DNA of 5,779 nucleotides, taken from Microcaldota archaeon (GTDB lineage Archaea; Micrarchaeota; Micrarchaeia; Micrarchaeales; Micrarchaeaceae). Below are positions 4,360 to 5,779 of the stretch, piece after piece. The notes below the pieces were generated by a model. The model had not been told where the DNA came from. It saw only the letters and a list, made by a program, of their open reading frames with translations, and made no database searches. The translations under genes and the position numbers were made by a program. Numbering within the stretch: position 1 is the stretch's first letter; each line of letters opens with the position of its first letter. The DNA lies in NCBI GenBank assembly GCA_021828345.1, contig JAJZJI010000081.1, forward strand, positions 1-5,779, given 5' to 3'.

Positions 4360-5779
4360 TCTGAAATCGATACGTTTATCTTAGAAAGACTGGAAGGAAG
4401 GTATCCAATCAAAGAGAATATACGAGGATGGTCTGTTATAGTAACACTCTTTACGTTCTTAATACCATATATATATGATTTAGCAGCGCTAAAACTCTTT
4501 CCTTTTATTGCATTAGCTATATTTGTTTTATTCGTATTTTTGTACAAAACAGCCTGATATGATACTAATGCTTCAACCTGCCCAGAGACAACTTCAATTT
4601 TCTTAACAGACACAGTCATATTTCTAACAAGATTAGAATTACCTTCAAGGTTTGATTTAATAACAGAGGTAAAATCATTTTGGTTATAAGCTTCCCCCTG
4701 AGTTTTAGTCTGCTCTGACAAATTCAATACTTGAGCCTGAGTACCAACCTGATTATCAAACGTTGCATTAACCGTTATATTTTGAACACTTTGAGAAATT
4801 AATGAATAATTTCCAACCTTAGACTGTAAATCTGTCTGTCCTCTTTGATATAACTGAGAAGATAAACTTTGTTCTAAATTTTGCTGATCAGAAGAAGAAA
4901 CTACTTGTTCTGTCTGAGAGGATTCATTACCTGCTGTAAAGGCATTAGGATTAGTTCCTGTCAGCTCACTACTACTATAACCCTGTACAGAAAATGTATC
5001 ACCTGCAACGTCTGCAGTATTCACACTGGCAGTACAAGTAAATGACACGGTACCATAAGTAACTCCAGTAACTACCCCTCCACTTTTATTCTCTGTAGCA
5101 GCAGGTACAGTAACAGAAGAAGAATTAGTACATGTATAGTTACTAGACCCAGTAAATACAGTTCCTGAAGAAAGAGTAATAGAATTTGATGTTGAATTAG
5201 TTAAAGTAATACTTCCAGATGCAAAACTACCCGTAGTTACAGTTTTACTACCTGTGGTAGGAGCACTATCTGAACCTGATTCTGATACTACAAAAACCTT
5301 TGCAGGAATTTCTAATTTTGAAGTATTAATAGAAGAAATATTAGGACTGATTAAAATAGTAGCAGTAGAAGATATTGGATCACCTTTTACTTGAATAGCA
5401 ACATCAGCAGATGTTAAAAATAAATAATATATAATGAAAAGACAAAGTAGTATAAAAACACCTAAGATGATAAATATCCTATTGGTCTTTGCATTCTTCA
5501 TTTTTGGAATTCTGCCTAATATAGAATTTACAAAAGATACTCCATTTACATGAGGAGGTGAGTATGAGCTATTATTATCATCAAATTTTGAATTAGCATG
5601 ATCCTGTTTAGCATAATCCCATTCCCTATTTTCAGAATATTTATTAGAATTAGACTCATTAGTATGTACTGCATCATCAGAAGACGCAATATCCCCACCT
5701 ACAAGAAGATCAAACCCATCCAAAGACACTTTTTTTGAAAGGTTATCTACATTATCTTCAATTTTTTGATTTTTAACTA
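4356..5779 (-). CDS. single-TM protein with baseplate J-like extracellular region (5' end open at window edge)
   Basis: The frame stays open from the right edge (first full codon at 5777-5775) to TAG at 4358-4356, about 474 residues seen. A GTG at 5729 could start a 457-residue form, but no Shine-Dalgarno site precedes it, and the 16 codons upstream read as a similar hydrophilic sequence, so the true start is probably further out. Numbering from that GTG: residues 1-80 are polar and probably cytoplasmic, 84-106 are a membrane segment, and 107-457 are extracellular. The outer part is Ser/Thr/Asn-rich with beta strands such as GSITLTNSTSNSITLSSGTVFTG, typical of the baseplate J-like domain in Candidate Phyla Radiation proteins. 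It ends with a pattern also seen there (AIKGKSFSAAKSYIYGIKNVKSVTI, then LPSSLSKINVSIS). Cys200 and Cys231 lie in the J-like region. The function is unknown; a surface or envelope structural role is an inference. Phage origin of this copy is not implied. Confidence 0.8.
   Translation of the reverse strand, partial: VKNQKIEDNVDNLSKKVSLDGFDLLVGGDIASSDDAVHTNESNSNKYSENREWDYAKQDHANSKFDDNNSSYSPPHVNGVSFVNSILGRIPKMKNAKTNRIFIILGVFILLCLFIIYYLFLTSADVAIQVKGDPISSTATILISPNISSINTSKLEIPAKVFVVSESGSDSAPTTGSKTVTTGSFASGSITLTNSTSNSITLSSGTVFTGSSNYTCTNSSSVTVPAATENKSGGVVTGVTYGTVSFTCTASVNTADVAGDTFSVQGYSSSELTGTNPNAFTAGNESSQTEQVVSSSDQQNLEQSLSSQLYQRGQTDLQSKVGNYSLISQSVQNITVNATFDNQVGTQAQVLNLSEQTKTQGEAYNQNDFTSVIKSNLEGNSNLVRNMTVSVKKIEVVSGQVEALVSYQAVLYKNTNKTNIANAIKGKSFSAAKSYIYGIKNVKSVTITDHPRIFSLIGYLPSSLSKINVSISD

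Noticed and set aside
5730..5736. A seven-A slippery run on the minus strand (and a similar run at 815-821 on plus) as programmed frameshift sites
   Set aside because: Both are in-frame homopolymers in an AT-rich genome. Neither has a downstream structure or an alternative reading frame with a plausible product.
4356..5779. A prophage or phage tail module, because of the baseplate J-like domain
   Set aside because: No other phage gene is present. The protein has a membrane anchor and its neighbours are housekeeping envelope and division genes.
1..5779. Recoded TGA (glycine code, as in Gracilibacteria/SR1)
   Set aside because: All genes read through without in-frame TGA and end in TAA or TAG, and FtsK tryptophans use TGG. 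The absence of TGA stops among only six genes is weak evidence and does not require recoding.

Overview
This AT-rich window looks like the chromosome of a small-genome bacterium, most likely a member of the Candidate Phyla Radiation (Patescibacteria), perhaps the Microgenomates/Katanobacteria/Dojkabacteria side. This is an inference. It rests on three protein types I associate with that radiation: a single-TM protein with a baseplate J-like extracellular region, a membrane-anchored cyclophilin with a long extra loop before its SxAMAN motif, and a RodZ-like protein that pairs an Ig-like domain with a RodZ C-terminal domain. The standard genetic code fits: all six genes end in TAA or TAG, and none needs TGA read as an amino acid. 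I see no RNA gene, CRISPR array, insertion sequence or phage gene block.

Layout from left to right. (1) The 3' end of a rodZ-like gene (+, cut by the left edge) is followed 23 bp later by a small gene (+) for a membrane protein with a long hydrophilic helix. (2) Converging on these, 43 bp away, is ftsK (-). Upstream of it on the same strand lies an unrecognised 141-residue protein gene (-). (3) A compact 89-bp divergent promoter region separates that unknown gene from a membrane-anchored peptidyl-prolyl isomerase (+). Both promoters have extended -10 boxes very close to the start codons. (4) The isomerase gene overlaps tail to tail by 4 bp with a baseplate J-like membrane protein gene (-), whose frame stays open to the right edge.

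The recognisable genes all concern the cell envelope or division: RodZ for shape and elongation, FtsK for chromosome translocation at the septum, an extracytoplasmic folding enzyme, and a surface-exposed beta-rich protein. The isomerase and the baseplate J-like protein each carry exactly two predicted extracytoplasmic cysteines, while FtsK and the sequenced part of RodZ have none, which suggests disulfides outside the membrane. None of the starts has a convincing, well-spaced Shine-Dalgarno site, and two appear to be almost leaderless. I find no clear evidence for a wholly new system. The best leads are the baseplate J-like surface protein, the 141-residue unknown, and the start-site architecture.
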